From Mycogone perniciosa (Eukaryota; Ascomycota; Sordariomycetes; Hypocreales; Hypocreaceae), in NCBI GenBank assembly GCA_025331125.1, contig JAOALB010000047.1, forward strand, positions 124,001 through 188,000: a stretch of DNA of 64,000 nucleotides. The letters are read 5' to 3'. Position numbers and translations under genes: made by a program. Each line of letters starts with the position of its first letter. Positions within the stretch are counted from its first letter, which is position 1. Shown in pieces: positions 21,601-33,198 of the stretch. The notes below the pieces were generated by a model. The model was not told where the DNA came from, did no database searches, and was given only the letters and a program-made list of their open reading frames with translations.

Positions 21601-23935
21601 CTTGGCAGTCCCCAGCATTATCCGCGCGCAAATGAAACATTGCGAAAAATACTCCGTACGGACGGAATGTTTATTTGCAATATCGGCCTTTTCTTTTTCT
21701 CATCAGGCTATGGACTTGGGACACTCAGAATGTTGGTAGATATCATCAGACTAGGAAAGTTTGTTAGTAGGTGTATCCAATAGTATTCGGTGTTGCAGCA
21801 AGTCTGTGATTGACCTGCCTTAGCGTTACATAGTAGTAGATACTACGAAGTACTCCAGGCTAAATAGCTATTCTTCTCGTACTTGTACGAATCAAGTCGC
21901 CAGCAAACCAAGGAGCAACCGCATTTCCCACGTACAAGTAGCAAACCATTCACAGTGGCATCATGCCTTGTCCTCGTAGTCCGGAAGCGGCCGTGGGTCT
22001 TCATTGCCTGAGTGAAATCCCCTAGCCCTGAAATCCAGCAGGCCGGGGCCTGGAGAAGGGAGGGCTTGGCGCGGGCGAAGCTCGCAGCACTTGTGATTTA
22101 GCACATGGGCCACTGTCACAAGAGGCTACGGGGCTCGTATTTAGTAGGCCAATGGTACCCCCCTGCACGAGTGACGCGGTAGTGTTCCGTACTTTGATTG
22201 GGCTCGTTCGGAGTATTGTTTCTTACGATTATTACCGACCGTTTCTTTTACAGTCGCTTTGGCGACAACGACGGCGAAATGAATCGATGAATCATTATGG
22301 TACTCGTAATTATGACTGAATTGCATGCTGGTCGACCCTCTCCAGCTCCGTGGTCCCGTTCCCCAGGGATTCGGATACGGCAGATCCAATGCATGTTGGG
22401 TGAGTGGGCTTTCGCTTCCCATATTGCCAACACACTGCCAAGCGAAGACATGTGTGCAGAAAAGGCAATACAGGCCGTAGAGAGCCGGGCAGCTGGATAT
22501 GAGAGCGAAGCAATGAGCAATAGCCGGGTGCTTGGCGACGAAGCGAGCGGTGCTAACGAATACCTATTGAATCATGCTAGCAGTACTCCGTACTTCGTAG
22601 TACTCGTAGGAGTAATTCATGTCAAAGGGATGAGGGTATCGACCAAATTCGTCTCCTTTCTCCTTTCGTCCACATGCTCCGTACCGATACATACATGCAC
22701 ACCTATGCATCGGCACGCACAAAGCACATCCGTGGCATGCAGATTGCACGGCTGCGTAATAACAACGGACCTGGAAGTGGGAGAGTAGAGCCTTGGGCCA
22801 TGAGCCCTGGAGAGCCCTCCTCCCTGGAACCCTTTAGGGGGGCCTGCACACCGCTGGCGGGGCCAACCTGCTCGGTAAGACCCTCCGCTGTCTCCTGGAA
22901 TTTCAGGGTCATTGGTGCTCCTCTCAGCCCATCCAAGATGTCATCGCCATACTCGGACGTCTTTCATTAGTATTGATAATAAACGAGTTGTCATCCAATG
23001 TATGCATTTAGACGTACGTATGCATAGGACAGCCAGCTGGACAATGCCAATGGTGCATACGAGTACGGAGTACGAAGTACATGCTTTGGTATTGTCTGAA
23101 ATACGGAGCACTACTACGAAGTATGTACACTACGAGTACTCCGTACTACTCCAGTAACCACGTTTCGCTGCTCAGCGCCCAAAGGAGGGTCTCTTCTCTT
23201 CTGTCCAATGATCCAATGATCCGAAACCATCCAACCAACATTGGGAACTGTGCCGTCCCGTCGACAGTGTCACGCTGTACCCATCTTTCGGGACCGACTC
23301 CGCTTCCACCCCTGCTTGGCTGCTGGCTGACCAGTGGCTAGGCGATCCCGCTCCAGATCCCAGTCGTCCAGGGCACTAAAACTGATCCCCGGTCTCCTGC
23401 TAGGTGGCCCCAGGCGCCAGACTTCAGCACTTTTTGCCAGCCTGTGCAGTAGCGCCCTGATATGCGCCGTCTAGTGAGGTTTGTTAGGCACTATGACTAC
23501 TCAGTACTACTCGTAAGTGTTTAGAAGGGTCCCAAGGGTATTTTTGCTTTCATTCTGTGGCTCTTCCGCGCTGCCTGCTCGTCCTAACTAATCTTTGCTG
23601 CTAAACTGGCTGTTCACGCACGCACCGCACCGCCCCGCTAACGCCAATCCACGCTGCTTACTTTTTTCCCTGTTGCATACATGTCTCTCCTTAACCCACG
23701 CCGACCTGCAGTGCCATTAATTAATAATAATATCACTGTCGCCGGCACTCTTCATTTTCCTTCCATCCCTCCCTTACGAGTACAGGCCGTTGCGGTTGGT
23801 GCCATACACCCGGTTATCAACCAAGCCTTGGTATCACAGCATTCCCGCCAACACACACGCACACACACCTTCACCCACGCGAACAGCCGAGTGACGGCCT
23901 CCTCATCCTCGTATGGATGAAGATTCAACACAACT
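18638..23935. other. 5.3 kb gene-poor tract
   Basis: No supported gene. Open frames are short, overlap on both strands and lack family resemblance. The distinguishing content is dozens of copies of a short element (GTACGGAGT/ACTCCGTAC and the variant TACGAAGTA). A weak coding-like stretch on the minus strand at about 19090-18935 (APNAPAYAQRVGREGGVIFF) follows a possible acceptor at 19092 but has no clear start, so it is not called as a gene. 23681-23920 contains a 79-codon upstream ORF before the next gene. Confidence 0.6.
20433..20464. repeat. Inverted repeat built from the GTACGGAGT element
   Basis: GTACGGAGTAC is followed after 10 nt by its exact reverse complement GTACTCCGTAC, so a perfect 11-bp-arm hairpin can form. 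Further copies or clusters lie at 20031-20055, 22582-22607, 23061-23080, 23131-23150, 38822-38832, 39050-39061, 46096-46107, 46649-46660 and 57459-57472. They are rare inside coding exons. Confidence 0.75.
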
Positions 23936-24805
23936 ATGGAGCCACAACGTCCTCCAAAATCGCCAGTGATAGATGCACTACCAATACCTGCTGCCGACTC
24001 GGAAGAAGATGCAGGATCCGTTCCGGCTACGAGGTATCGGTCACGATCACGACAGCACCGTAGTCGGAATGTTGCCCTTATGGAAGGTCTCTCTCGGAGG
24101 ATGGGTCGACAGACGCTGGTCCAGCATGGCCAGCCCAGTGGAGAGCAACCATATCGACAACGACGCCCTAGACCGTCTCAAGCAACACCTTTTGTGTCGT
24201 CGGATAGCGAGCCGCGCAGCCCTATCGACTTGCCGATGGAGATCGACGTGGACGAGGATATAGCCAACGATTTGCCTTCAACATCCCCCGTAGCACTCCC
24301 AGACTGGATGCTACAACGATTTCCGTCTTTTCCAGCCCCAACCCCGCCAGAGACAACAGTTGATCCTTCCGTGGCAGCTAGGGTCCTTGAAAGACTAAAC
24401 AGCAATGCGCAATCGGCCCCGGATTCAGTTACACAACCCTCGATACCGGATACACTCCCGGTAATTGAGGTCGATCCTTCCGACAAGGCCGATGTCTCCT
24501 TGGAAGTGGATGAAGGATTCGCCGAAGATGGCGACGACCTCTCTTGGCTAGATGAGCATTGTCCCACTGGATCCGGCATTTCAGGCGTTCTTCGGAGTCG
24601 AGGAATCTTACCATTTACCACCTCTTCCGAGGCAGCACTGCGCTGTACCAAGCTTGTTCGAAACGTTCCTCGCATGCGGAAACGGAAACAGAAAAAAAAA
24701 GAGCAACGACTCAGAGCTGCGAGCGGAAACAATAATGGCGAGGGTAGCCAAGTCGCAACAGATGCACCAGAGGCGGCTCATGGACAGCAGGTGTCCGCTC
24801 AGTAG
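23936..24805 (+). CDS. Uncharacterised disordered protein with basic C-terminal cluster
   Basis: Single open frame of 289 codons with a good ATG (MEPQRPPKSPVIDALPIP). I recognise no domain. Composition is that of a disordered nuclear protein: an Arg/Ser-rich stretch near residues 33-46, an acidic patch near 100-110, a hydrophobic short segment DWMLQRFPSFP near 122, an acidic block near 185-205, and a strongly basic run (RMRKRKQKKKEQRLRA, about 244-260) that should act as a nuclear localisation signal. The 5' leader carries a 79-codon ORF ending 15 nt upstream and a short out-of-frame ATG at 23914, which could lower translation. Coding status is supported by length and clean composition, not by homology. 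Confidence 0.65.
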   Translation: MEPQRPPKSPVIDALPIPAADSEEDAGSVPATRYRSRSRQHRSRNVALMEGLSRRMGRQTLVQHGQPSGEQPYRQRRPRPSQATPFVSSDSEPRSPIDLPMEIDVDEDIANDLPSTSPVALPDWMLQRFPSFPAPTPPETTVDPSVAARVLERLNSNAQSAPDSVTQPSIPDTLPVIEVDPSDKADVSLEVDEGFAEDGDDLSWLDEHCPTGSGISGVLRSRGILPFTTSSEAALRCTKLVRNVPRMRKRKQKKKEQRLRAASGNNNGEGSQVATDAPEAAHGQQVSAQ

Positions 24806-27436
24806 ATTTTTACGCACTAGCATTCATTCATTTTCGATTCAACTCACGATTGGGCGCGGGACGACGACATATATCACGACGACACATGGCGTATTTGTTT
24901 TTGGGCATCTGGATGCATTATAGACGGGAGTTTTTGTTTGTTGCAGTGCAGGATTTAGTATTCGATTCCCATCTTGTGTGTTTTATTTACGCTTGGTTAT
25001 ATGAGCTTAACGGTATTCGGCAAACGAACATATACCCCGGCGTTTCTTGGAACCTATTTACCACTGCTGGGGATGGCGAAGTTGGTCATGGACTGAGATG
25101 TCCGGTTGTCTGTGCGAGCGGGGAGATGGATGGCGTGCCGTGAGGAGTACATACCTGGCTGGGCTCACCTTAGCAATGGGGTCTGGACGCGACGTTTTCC
25201 TGCAGATGCAGGCAGCATGCAGCTGGGAAGAGTATGGCCACTCGGAGGAAATCCCCCGAGCCATGGCTTGTCCTCCTTGCGGGGGCCATAGAAGCCTGAC
25301 AGTGGGACAGATGAAGGGGACCTTATCATTACATGTACATATACGGAGGAAAAATACGGAGTACGGATTACAGGCACAGATGCATAATCATCTATGTGTA
25401 AAAAAAGTAGATACTACGAGGTGGCGACAAGAGAAAACGAGGGGATTCAGCTCCCAACAACCCACAATGCACCACGTGGTTCCCAAGTGCACGTTCCCGC
25501 CCACTCGCTTGCGAAAAATAAAACCCATGTGGATGTCATGTGACTTCGCAACAAACCAGAACATGCAGTGTTAGTCGCCAACGAGTTCGTTACCACTGAC
25601 CTGGACCTGGGAGAGGCGGATTCCGAGACCCTGCATTTGGGGGCAAACTCTCCACTAACTGCAGCTCAAGAACGCCTCCAAAGGGGAAACCCTCTCACTG
25701 CCACCGCTAATATGCGTGATCCGAGTTTGTCCAAGTGAGGCGGCAAGGCGGTCAGGTCACTCTCCTTCTCCCCACAAGCGTGGCCGGCCAATGTTGTTTT
25801 TCCTAATTTGCAATGTTGCTTGATTGTTTGATTGCTTGCTGGCTTGATTGCTCATCCAAACCAACTTCCCTGCAGTCTGTGTAACGCACTCATTTCTGGG
25901 GACTGACCAAATGTGGCCAAAGCTGGTCCTTTTGGAACCGTCCCGGACCCTTCTCGAAGCTCTAAACTCCGACCTTGGTAGACGTCCAACAGTCTTGTGA
26001 AACGAGTTGGACGTGCAACGCAGCACAGGCTCGATGCTGGCGCCGTCACCCTCCCAGCTGAGCATCATCTTTCTCCTTCGCCACGTGCTGGACACGTTTT
26101 TTTGCGATTGAAAGGATCCTGCCGTTGGAAGCTTGTTGAGCCCGGAGACTCGAGTGGTCACGGCCTTGCTGCTCCCCCAGTCCCCTCTCACAGGAAGCGA
26201 CATGTTGGTTATCCGTTGTTCGAGGATGGGTCTGCTGCGTTGTTGCGCTGTTGCGCTGACCTCTAAGAGGTATATGTATACGCGGGAGGCAAAGATAAGG
26301 GGTATTCGTCAGACTGAATAAGGCAGGGAGAAACAAGTGAACAATGGCATGAACTCGTGCTCATGCTCATTTAACATCTCCATGGGAGACAACTTCTTTC
26401 TTTGCCTTCGAAACACCCCCGTCCTCTTTGTCGTGGTTTCGCCTTAGGGCTGGTCTGGTTCCTATAGGACAGCGGTTGACTTGGCAATGGCATTCGTCGC
26501 TGAAACACAGCCGGCTTGGATTGTGGCCCTCTCGGTGGGTGGTCCATGATATCGAATGAGGCCGTTCAACTGTGCAACACGAGGAGAATAGGGATCGGCA
26601 TTACGGCGATAAAGTTATCGGCTCCTTTCGCGCACTCCATGGGATACACCAACACATGGCATCTGAGCCGCTCACAATATGCCCAGTTGGCCAGTGCCAA
26701 CCATTTTCATGAGGGGTCACGGCCATGCTACGTTTCATGTTTTTCCATTCTCCAATCTCTTGAGATCTATGCGATGCAGGGTCCACGGCCCGGCCATGGC
26801 GGAAAGTTGCTGCAGCCTCTCAGGCACGTCAAGCCGGCGCGAGGCGCATCTCGTTCCCCCGCACACTAAGAACTTCCGGCGCCAGATCGCGGCGAGATAC
26901 CCTTTGTTCCATTTCTATTCTAGATCGCCATCTTTTTGCTCCATTCGATTGCCCTTTTGGCACTGACAGGGGGGCTGGTGGCCCGTCATGGCGCAGGATT
27001 GATGATGTCGTTGACCCATCCAACTTGGATGGAATGCGTCGCCATGGCTCGTGCATTCCACCTTCATGAATACGAAATCAACAAGGAACGGGCAAGCAAA
27101 TGGTTGCTATGTTACCTATCGTCGTTGCCATTGCCCATTGTCATTCGCTCTTTTAATATGGACGAGGCGTTTGGTTGATGAAGCTTGTTGCTCTGTGCTC
27201 GAGGATATTCGATGGGAAACCTCCCCTCCTTTCTTTTCAATCCACAGACCCAAACACCTTCTTTTTGAGTTTCGTACTTTCGCTCATCCGGCCATTCTGT
27301 ATACCCTCAACCTTAATTTTTGGGTTTTTCACTCACTTACTCACTCGTTTTGGGATATCACTGTCATGAACGGGTTTGTTGACTAGCCGCATCCGTCAAC
27401 TTATACCCAACCCCTCACGAAACGATACGTCAAGCA
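24806..27436. promoter_or_regulatory. Long upstream region of wetA with AbaA-type motifs
   Basis: 2.6 kb without a supported gene, directly upstream of wetA. CATTC(C/T), the AbaA response element defined in Aspergillus, occurs at 26746-26751, 27054-27059 and 27293-27298, and in reverse at 27031-27036. Pyrimidine-rich sequence at 27225-27350 suits a transcription start or leader. CATTCY is short, so chance copies are expected; the cluster near wetA fits the known BrlA-AbaA-WetA order but is not proof. 25800-25850 is a low-complexity GATTG/GCTTG stretch. Confidence 0.45.
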
Positions 27437-29197
27437 ATGGCTTTTTGGACAGCGCCATACCGGGTCGAGGCCGCGGTGGATAGGGACGCCGGTTTCTATT
27501 GGCAAGGCATAGACGGTATGCCTCCGGACGATGCCTCAAATGATTTGTTTGGGCAATTCGTGGACTTTGACGGCGGGATCGCAACGACATCTGCGGAGGA
27601 GCACCTGGGAAGAAGCTCCACGGCAACTTGTCTGCCAGACTCCCTTTTCATGGACCATATCATCGAAGGAACTGCCTCTTCTGTTGCCTCATCGATCGAC
27701 GAGTTCGACTTCCTATCCAACAGCTCACACCACGGGCCACTTATGTCCACTGCGAGTCATGACCTGGACGCCCAAGACTTTTCCTTCGGAGGTAGCGGAG
27801 AGCCCACTTATGACGGGTCTCATCAATTCGATTATCTGGGCCGAGGCTCCATGTCTGACACAGAGCTCCAGCGGCTGGAAGAGGTTTCCATTCGTTCTCC
27901 TCAGAAAAACCTCTCTGCTTCCCACCCATCTTCTCCCACGCCGCCCAACACCACCCGCAAGCAGCCCAATAAGTTCGTCGAGGCACTCTCTTCAACCATC
28001 CGCAAGGCCACTGCACTTCGAAAGAGCAGGAAGCAGCTCCCAGTGGACAGAGCTGCATCCCCCACACTAGAGCGCCCTCCTATGGCCGTGAAGCAACGAA
28101 CAGACCGAATGAGCAGCACTGTTCAAAGCAGCGTAAGCAGCGTCACGCACGAGTCTCCTCCACCTTCACAGTACGATCCCAATACTGCTGGTTTCATCAG
28201 TGGCTTTTGTGACGACCCATTCGCCGAACTGCCACCTACGCATCCAGCTTCCAACATGCGTTACTACAGTCAGAGCGGAGTTGATCTTTCGCCCATGCAC
28301 TCCCCTGGCCGTCGCGTTAAGAGCGAACAACAAGCATACCCTCAGGCCGCTCATAGCATCGCTCCCGGCGCTGATGCCAACGCCCAGCAACCACCGTCAG
28401 GCTCTTGGCCGGAGCAAATGGTAGCTACCTCAGCAGCAGAGCAATGGGCCGGCCCTGAATATGTGACAAGTCAGGACGCACCATGGTGGGACCTCAACAT
28501 CTTCTCCGATCCAAAGAACGCCAGCGTCAACCAAGCCATGCACTCTCAGCATGCAGAGCTGCCATACGAATATGCGCCAATGCCCGACACCAACACCGCC
28601 GGCCTCATGATCCAGATGCCTCCTCAATCTCGTCCCCCCCAACCCACTGTCGTACCCGACCTGGCCCTCACCGCACAGACCTACCTGCCTCCTCCGCCGC
28701 CCATCCCAACTACGGAGCGGGTGAGTCGCCCGCCTCGCGCTCCGTCCTCTGGTGCTCGCCATAGGAACATGTCCTGCTCTCCCATGCGCAAAACCCGCGG
28801 CCCTTCTGCCTCTCCCACGCCAGCCCAGCCTCAAACGCGGAACCAGTCGCGACACAGCTCCACGGGTTCCATCTCTTCCGTGCGAAGCGCCTCTGGCCGC
28901 GCTTCGGGCTCCATACCCAACACTCCCAGCGGAGTGCGCAAGCGCCGCTCACGAGACGCCAGCACCAGCGGAGCAGTCATTTCCATGGGCGGGGGCGACG
29001 GCTTTGTCAATTTCACGCCTAATGATGGTAACATTCTCATGACGGGTGTAGCACCAAGCGGGAGCTCCAAGACCAAAGCCCGGCGGGAGAAGGAGGCGCA
29101 GGAGAGGAGGAGGAGGTTGAGCGAGGCAGCTATGAAAGCCGTTGCTGCGGCGGGGGGTGACGTAGATAAGTTGATACAAGAAGGGTTCGTCTTTTAA
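27437..29197 (+). CDS. wetA: Developmental regulator WetA
   Basis: Intron-free gene, 586 residues, encoding WetA. It acts late in conidiation to direct spore wall maturation, trehalose storage and dormancy, downstream of AbaA. Most of the protein is low-complexity Ser/Pro/Gln-rich sequence, as in all family members. The identifying feature is the conserved C-terminus: VNFTPNDGNILMTGVAPSGS, then SKTKARREKEAQERRRRLSE and an AAGGDVDKL segment, which together form the DNA-binding ESC1/WetA region. N-terminal segments DDASNDLFGQFVDFD and SIDEFDFLS are also WetA-like. The start at ATG 27437 gives MAFWTAPYR; it is preceded by a long non-coding region, as expected for this developmentally controlled gene. 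Confidence 0.93.
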   Translation: MAFWTAPYRVEAAVDRDAGFYWQGIDGMPPDDASNDLFGQFVDFDGGIATTSAEEHLGRSSTATCLPDSLFMDHIIEGTASSVASSIDEFDFLSNSSHHGPLMSTASHDLDAQDFSFGGSGEPTYDGSHQFDYLGRGSMSDTELQRLEEVSIRSPQKNLSASHPSSPTPPNTTRKQPNKFVEALSSTIRKATALRKSRKQLPVDRAASPTLERPPMAVKQRTDRMSSTVQSSVSSVTHESPPPSQYDPNTAGFISGFCDDPFAELPPTHPASNMRYYSQSGVDLSPMHSPGRRVKSEQQAYPQAAHSIAPGADANAQQPPSGSWPEQMVATSAAEQWAGPEYVTSQDAPWWDLNIFSDPKNASVNQAMHSQHAELPYEYAPMPDTNTAGLMIQMPPQSRPPQPTVVPDLALTAQTYLPPPPPIPTTERVSRPPRAPSSGARHRNMSCSPMRKTRGPSASPTPAQPQTRNQSRHSSTGSISSVRSASGRASGSIPNTPSGVRKRRSRDASTSGAVISMGGGDGFVNFTPNDGNILMTGVAPSGSSKTKARREKEAQERRRRLSEAAMKAVAAAGGDVDKLIQEGFVF

Positions 29198-29837
29198 GCG
29201 GAGTTTTGTACAGTTATTGCTTTTTTTCTGGTTTCTGGTCGTTTTGCTCTTTCATACTCGGTTTTCGTACGCTAATCGGACCTTCATTCCATGCCAGCCA
29301 TCTTTGTACAACACTACACTTCTTCTCACTCTCCCTTTCTATTGCTTTTTTTCTCCACACTGCCTTTACTGGCGCTTTTATTCTATTCTACTCCTTTTTT
29401 TGATAAACTTTGTTGGGAAGACTTTGGTATACAGACGGAGCACAAGGCGACGGCAAAGGGTAAAAGTGTTATTCATAGGATAAAGACATGGGGAGGAATT
29501 AATAACACTACCTACTTTACTTAACTGCGTTATATATATGGAGTTCAATTTAATCTCTTTTATTTATTTTTATTTTGTCATGTGTTTGTCTGAGTTCTGT
29601 TGCCTTTTCGTTTCCTGGCTATATCTATTCGATAGATTAGGTAGATATTAAGTTGAGCAGACCAAACCAGACAATTTTCTAGGATAGGATAGGCGTGTTG
29701 AATCTAATGAAATATGTACCTGATGTAAATTCCTTAGCTATAATTACAATGCGATTTAATTCCAATATAAAGCTCAGGTAAAAGAGAAGAAGAAGAGATA
29801 TACGCTCTCTGAGCTCAACCTAATAGCAGCGTTGTTT
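29198..29837. other. Intergenic region after wetA
   Basis: 640 nt, T-rich at first (29210-29400) then AT-rich, with no supported gene. It probably holds the wetA 3' UTR and the convergent 3' end of the NLR gene. Confidence 0.5.
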
Positions 29838-32800
29838 TTAAATACATAACTGGTTAAGGTTCTTGGGCCCGTTCTCGATGACATGATCTTCGTTGCTCGT
29901 CTCAATCGCGGCGCCGTTATTAAGCAGTAACTGGACGATATCTTTATGCCCAGACTCGGCAGCATATAATAGTGGCGTTCCTCCCCGATCATCTGTTGTC
30001 TCGATCGCGGCGCCTTTCTTAAGCAATAGCTGGACGATATCCTTATACCCCCTAAAAGCAGCATATAATAGTGGCGTTTGCCGATAAATATCTGTCATCT
30101 CGATCGCGGCGCTATTATCAAGCAGTAACTGGACAATATCTTTATACCCAGAAGCGGCAGCATATAATAGTGGCGTTCGTCCCCAATTATCTGTTGTCTC
30201 GATCGCGGCGCTATTATCAAGCAGTAACTGGACGATATCTTTATGCCCAGACTCGGCAGCATATAGTAGTGGCGTTCCTCTCAGATCATCTGTTGTCTCG
30301 ATCGCGGCGCCTTTCTCGAGCAATAGCTGGACGATATCCTTATGCCCCCTAGAAGCAGCATATGATAGTGGCGTTTGTCGCTGAATATCTGTCGTCTCTA
30401 TCGCAGCGCCTTTCTCGAGCAACAGCTGGACGATGGCCATATGTCCATACCTAGCAGCATATAATAGCGGCGTCCGGCTATGACTATCAGACACGTCCAG
30501 ATTCCGGCAATCCTGAAGGAGGAAACCGACTGTTTCCTGAATACCGAAGGATGCCGCCAAGTGAAGTCCCGTCATCCGTGTCGGAACACGCTGGCTATCA
30601 CTTGGAATGCTGGCACGGAGAGCTTGGCCCGCTGCCTCTACCTCTGCCTGGCATCTTACGAAATCTCGAACTTCCCGATCGGCATTCGATGCCTTGCGAG
30701 CATGACGCCCCCAGTTTTTTGCTGCATAGCTGTAGAATGGATTTACCTGCAATCGCTCTTCGAACTCAGCATCGGATTGACAGAAACCGCTCCTAAAGAC
30801 GCTGAATGAGAGGTATGTAACGCAGGTTGTCGTGATCCCCGTCTCGGCATTCGGGAGCCAACTGCTCTGCATTCGATTAAAGTATTCTTGCGTTGTGTAA
30901 TGGACCAACCGGACAATGCTACTCTCTTCGTCGACCGTGACCAATCCAGCGCAGACAGAAACCATGTCTTCAATCTTTCTAATATTTTCCTTGTCAAGGA
31001 TAGTATCCCCGGGGTTCACCGCAAGGGCATGTTGGAGCTCCAGTTTAGTGAGTGGTCGATTTGCACATGTGATCCATGATAGGACATTTCTTCCAAGCCG
31101 CTGACGGCTTGGCGTCTGGCGATCTATTCTCACAATCGCTTCGTTGTAAGCCTGCTCTAAAGCGTTGTAGAGCCCGTCTTCTAATCCCTCGTTCTTCTGT
31201 TGAGCGAGTCTCTTTAAGACAGCTTTCACTTCTGCTACTGAAGTCGTGTCTTTCAGCGAGTTGAGATAGAGCTGCGCGAGGAGGAACTTAGACAGGTGTT
31301 AGCAACAAAGCTCCTCCTTTTTGAGTGTTGACAAAACACGTACATTCCCTGAGCGGCCTTCGTAATTGCAGTCCTGATCTTCTCCTTTATATCCGACATT
31401 GTGGAGAGGTATTCCGGCAGATCCAGCATGTGGGCATCAATGAATCGGCGCATATCTTCGTCGCTGGCCAGGATTTCTCGTCTAAGACATCCTTGAAATC
31501 TGCTCTCAATGTCTGGAATTTGGCGCGAGGTTGCAAAAATATTTGCTGCCGTGCTAACAACGAGCTCAAGAATGCACGACAGGAATCTCGATCGGCAACC
31601 ATCGGATACTTCGCATTCATCAAGCGCGTCAACAACGATGAAGACTCTCGAGTACATAGCGGCCACAGGCTTAAGAGCGCTTGCTAGTTCCACAAGCAAC
31701 GGCTTAGTCGTCCGCCCCCTCTTTGTATGTTTATCATAGAGGGTTTTAACGCTTTCCGGTAGAGAGGACGTCCCTTGGCTCAGCTGCTTCAGCAAGCTTG
31801 CAAGTAAGTCCTCAATCTTTTGTTCGCCTTGCCGTCTGAAGCTGCAGTAGATGTACGCAAGGCCAATTGTTGGGTCAATTGAGGCCCGTGTTGTGAGGTC
31901 ATCAACCACGACTGAGGTGAGAATTGTCTTCCCTGCTCCGGGGATGCCTGGACAGAACAGCGTCTGCTTGCTCGTAGCCAACCAAGTCTGATACTCCGTC
32001 GAATCTAAAAGCCACTGACCAGTTGTGGGCTGTCGCCTATTTAAAAAATCGCTTTGCTGAGGTCCGTAATCCAATGGAGTGATCCAGTTAAGGATCTTGA
32101 GGTCTTCCTTTCTGGCCAACTTACAACTCACATCTTTAAGAGTACCGGCAACTAATATCTTATTAGGTACACACTAAAGATTGGCTATGAGGTCGAGACT
32201 AACTAACCATGAGAAAGGGTCTCTGCAATCCTCTTTTCAGCTTCAACCTTGTTCGGAGGGATTCGACGAAGAAGGTCCTTCGCATACGCAGCCGCTGTCA
32301 TTGCTGCATACCCTTGCCATTCCTTATTCTTGTGCGAGTCCGAGTAGTCGCATATCCCTCGAATGACCAGACAGGGGAAGTGGTTCATCAGGCCGGCAGC
32401 TTCCATCTCAAAACACAGAACGTCCTTCTCAGCAACAAGTTTATCCCGTATCTTAGCATCCTTCATCAGCTGGTTGGCAGAGGCGATCAGGCCATAGTGA
32501 ATGACCGGATTATCCTCATCATCTGACCGTTCGGGGCGCGAGACTAGATTCGATGCATCACCGCGACAGGTGTCCATGCAGCTAGCTCCGCTATTCGGAG
32601 GGTGAACGATGTCGCTATGATAGAGTGTGTCACTGCCTTGGTCTGGTCGCCCGTACTTCTTTCGTAGCCTCGACTTTTTCTCAAAAATACCTCTGATGGC
32701 ATCTTCAAACTGATGGCCGTCGCTTTCATACTGCGCTTTGAGTCCGGCCATTGCTGTCCGCAGCACCACAGGCGGTTGATTCAAGGACCCCGTCACTTGG

Positions 32801-33198
32801 AAGCTCCGACCCTGGATTGTCTTTCCAAAGTCGTATTGGAATACGCCGCTCATCCTATCACGAGGAGCGCTGACCACAATATCCCCCAAGCGGATGTCGT
32901 GTTTTACACTCGGTGCACCGCCGCCGATACCGACCATCAGACCAATTCTGACATTGGGAAAGCTATGCAGCATGTCTCTCGCAACGTTTGCTGCAGAGAC
33001 TATGCCGTACTCCCCATCGGGTAAGACGGCGATGACGATCTTGTGCTCTCCAATCCTGCCTAGTGTATAATCGTTGTTGTCGTGTGCAGCGACGTATTTG
33101 GGTCCATCGTGCTTATCATCAAGGAAAGCCTGCGCGGCAACGTATTCCGTGGTTATGGCACAAATCCAACCGACAACATAGTCGTTAGGATCCGACAT
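29838..33198 (-). CDS. NLR-type receptor: PNP-UDP phosphorylase / NACHT / ankyrin protein
   Basis: Fungal NOD-like receptor, about 1083 residues, of a class implicated in non-self recognition and programmed cell death. Exons: 33198-32208, 32151-31340 and 31286-29838, with introns of 56 and 53 nt. N-terminus: nucleoside phosphorylase-like domain (residues about 8-310), with YVVGWICAITTEYVAAQAF, MVGIGGGAPS, DIRLGDIVVS and FEMEAAGLMNHFPCLVIRGI. Centre: NACHT NTPase with Walker A GIPGAGKT near 398 and Walker B VFIVVDALDEC near 495. C-terminus: one diverged plus six nearly identical 33-residue ankyrin units from about residue 868, then a short unrelated tail. The start is ATG 33198 (MSDPNDYVV); an upstream GTG is ignored. 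The donor at 31339 (GTGTTT) was chosen because it alone keeps the frame; a stronger-looking GTACGT lies 3 nt upstream. Confidence 0.9.
29890..30487 (-). repeat. 99-nt ankyrin-coding tandem repeat
   Basis: Six successive 99-nt units encode 33-residue ankyrin repeats with the core TPLLYAAxxGHKDIVQLLL, then AAIETTD. DNA identity between units is very high, with long blocks such as TGGACGATATC repeated. Variation concentrates at a few codons: the two to four residues before TPLL, the residue pair after YAA, and the LLL(E/D/K)(K/N) positions. These are the positions exposed on an ankyrin surface. Confidence 0.9.

Noticed and set aside
22141..22970. Overlapping open frames on both strands
   Set aside because: Mutually exclusive, no domain, interrupted by element copies.
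32713..33024. Plus-strand frame within the NLR
   Set aside because: Antisense shadow of the phosphorylase-like domain.
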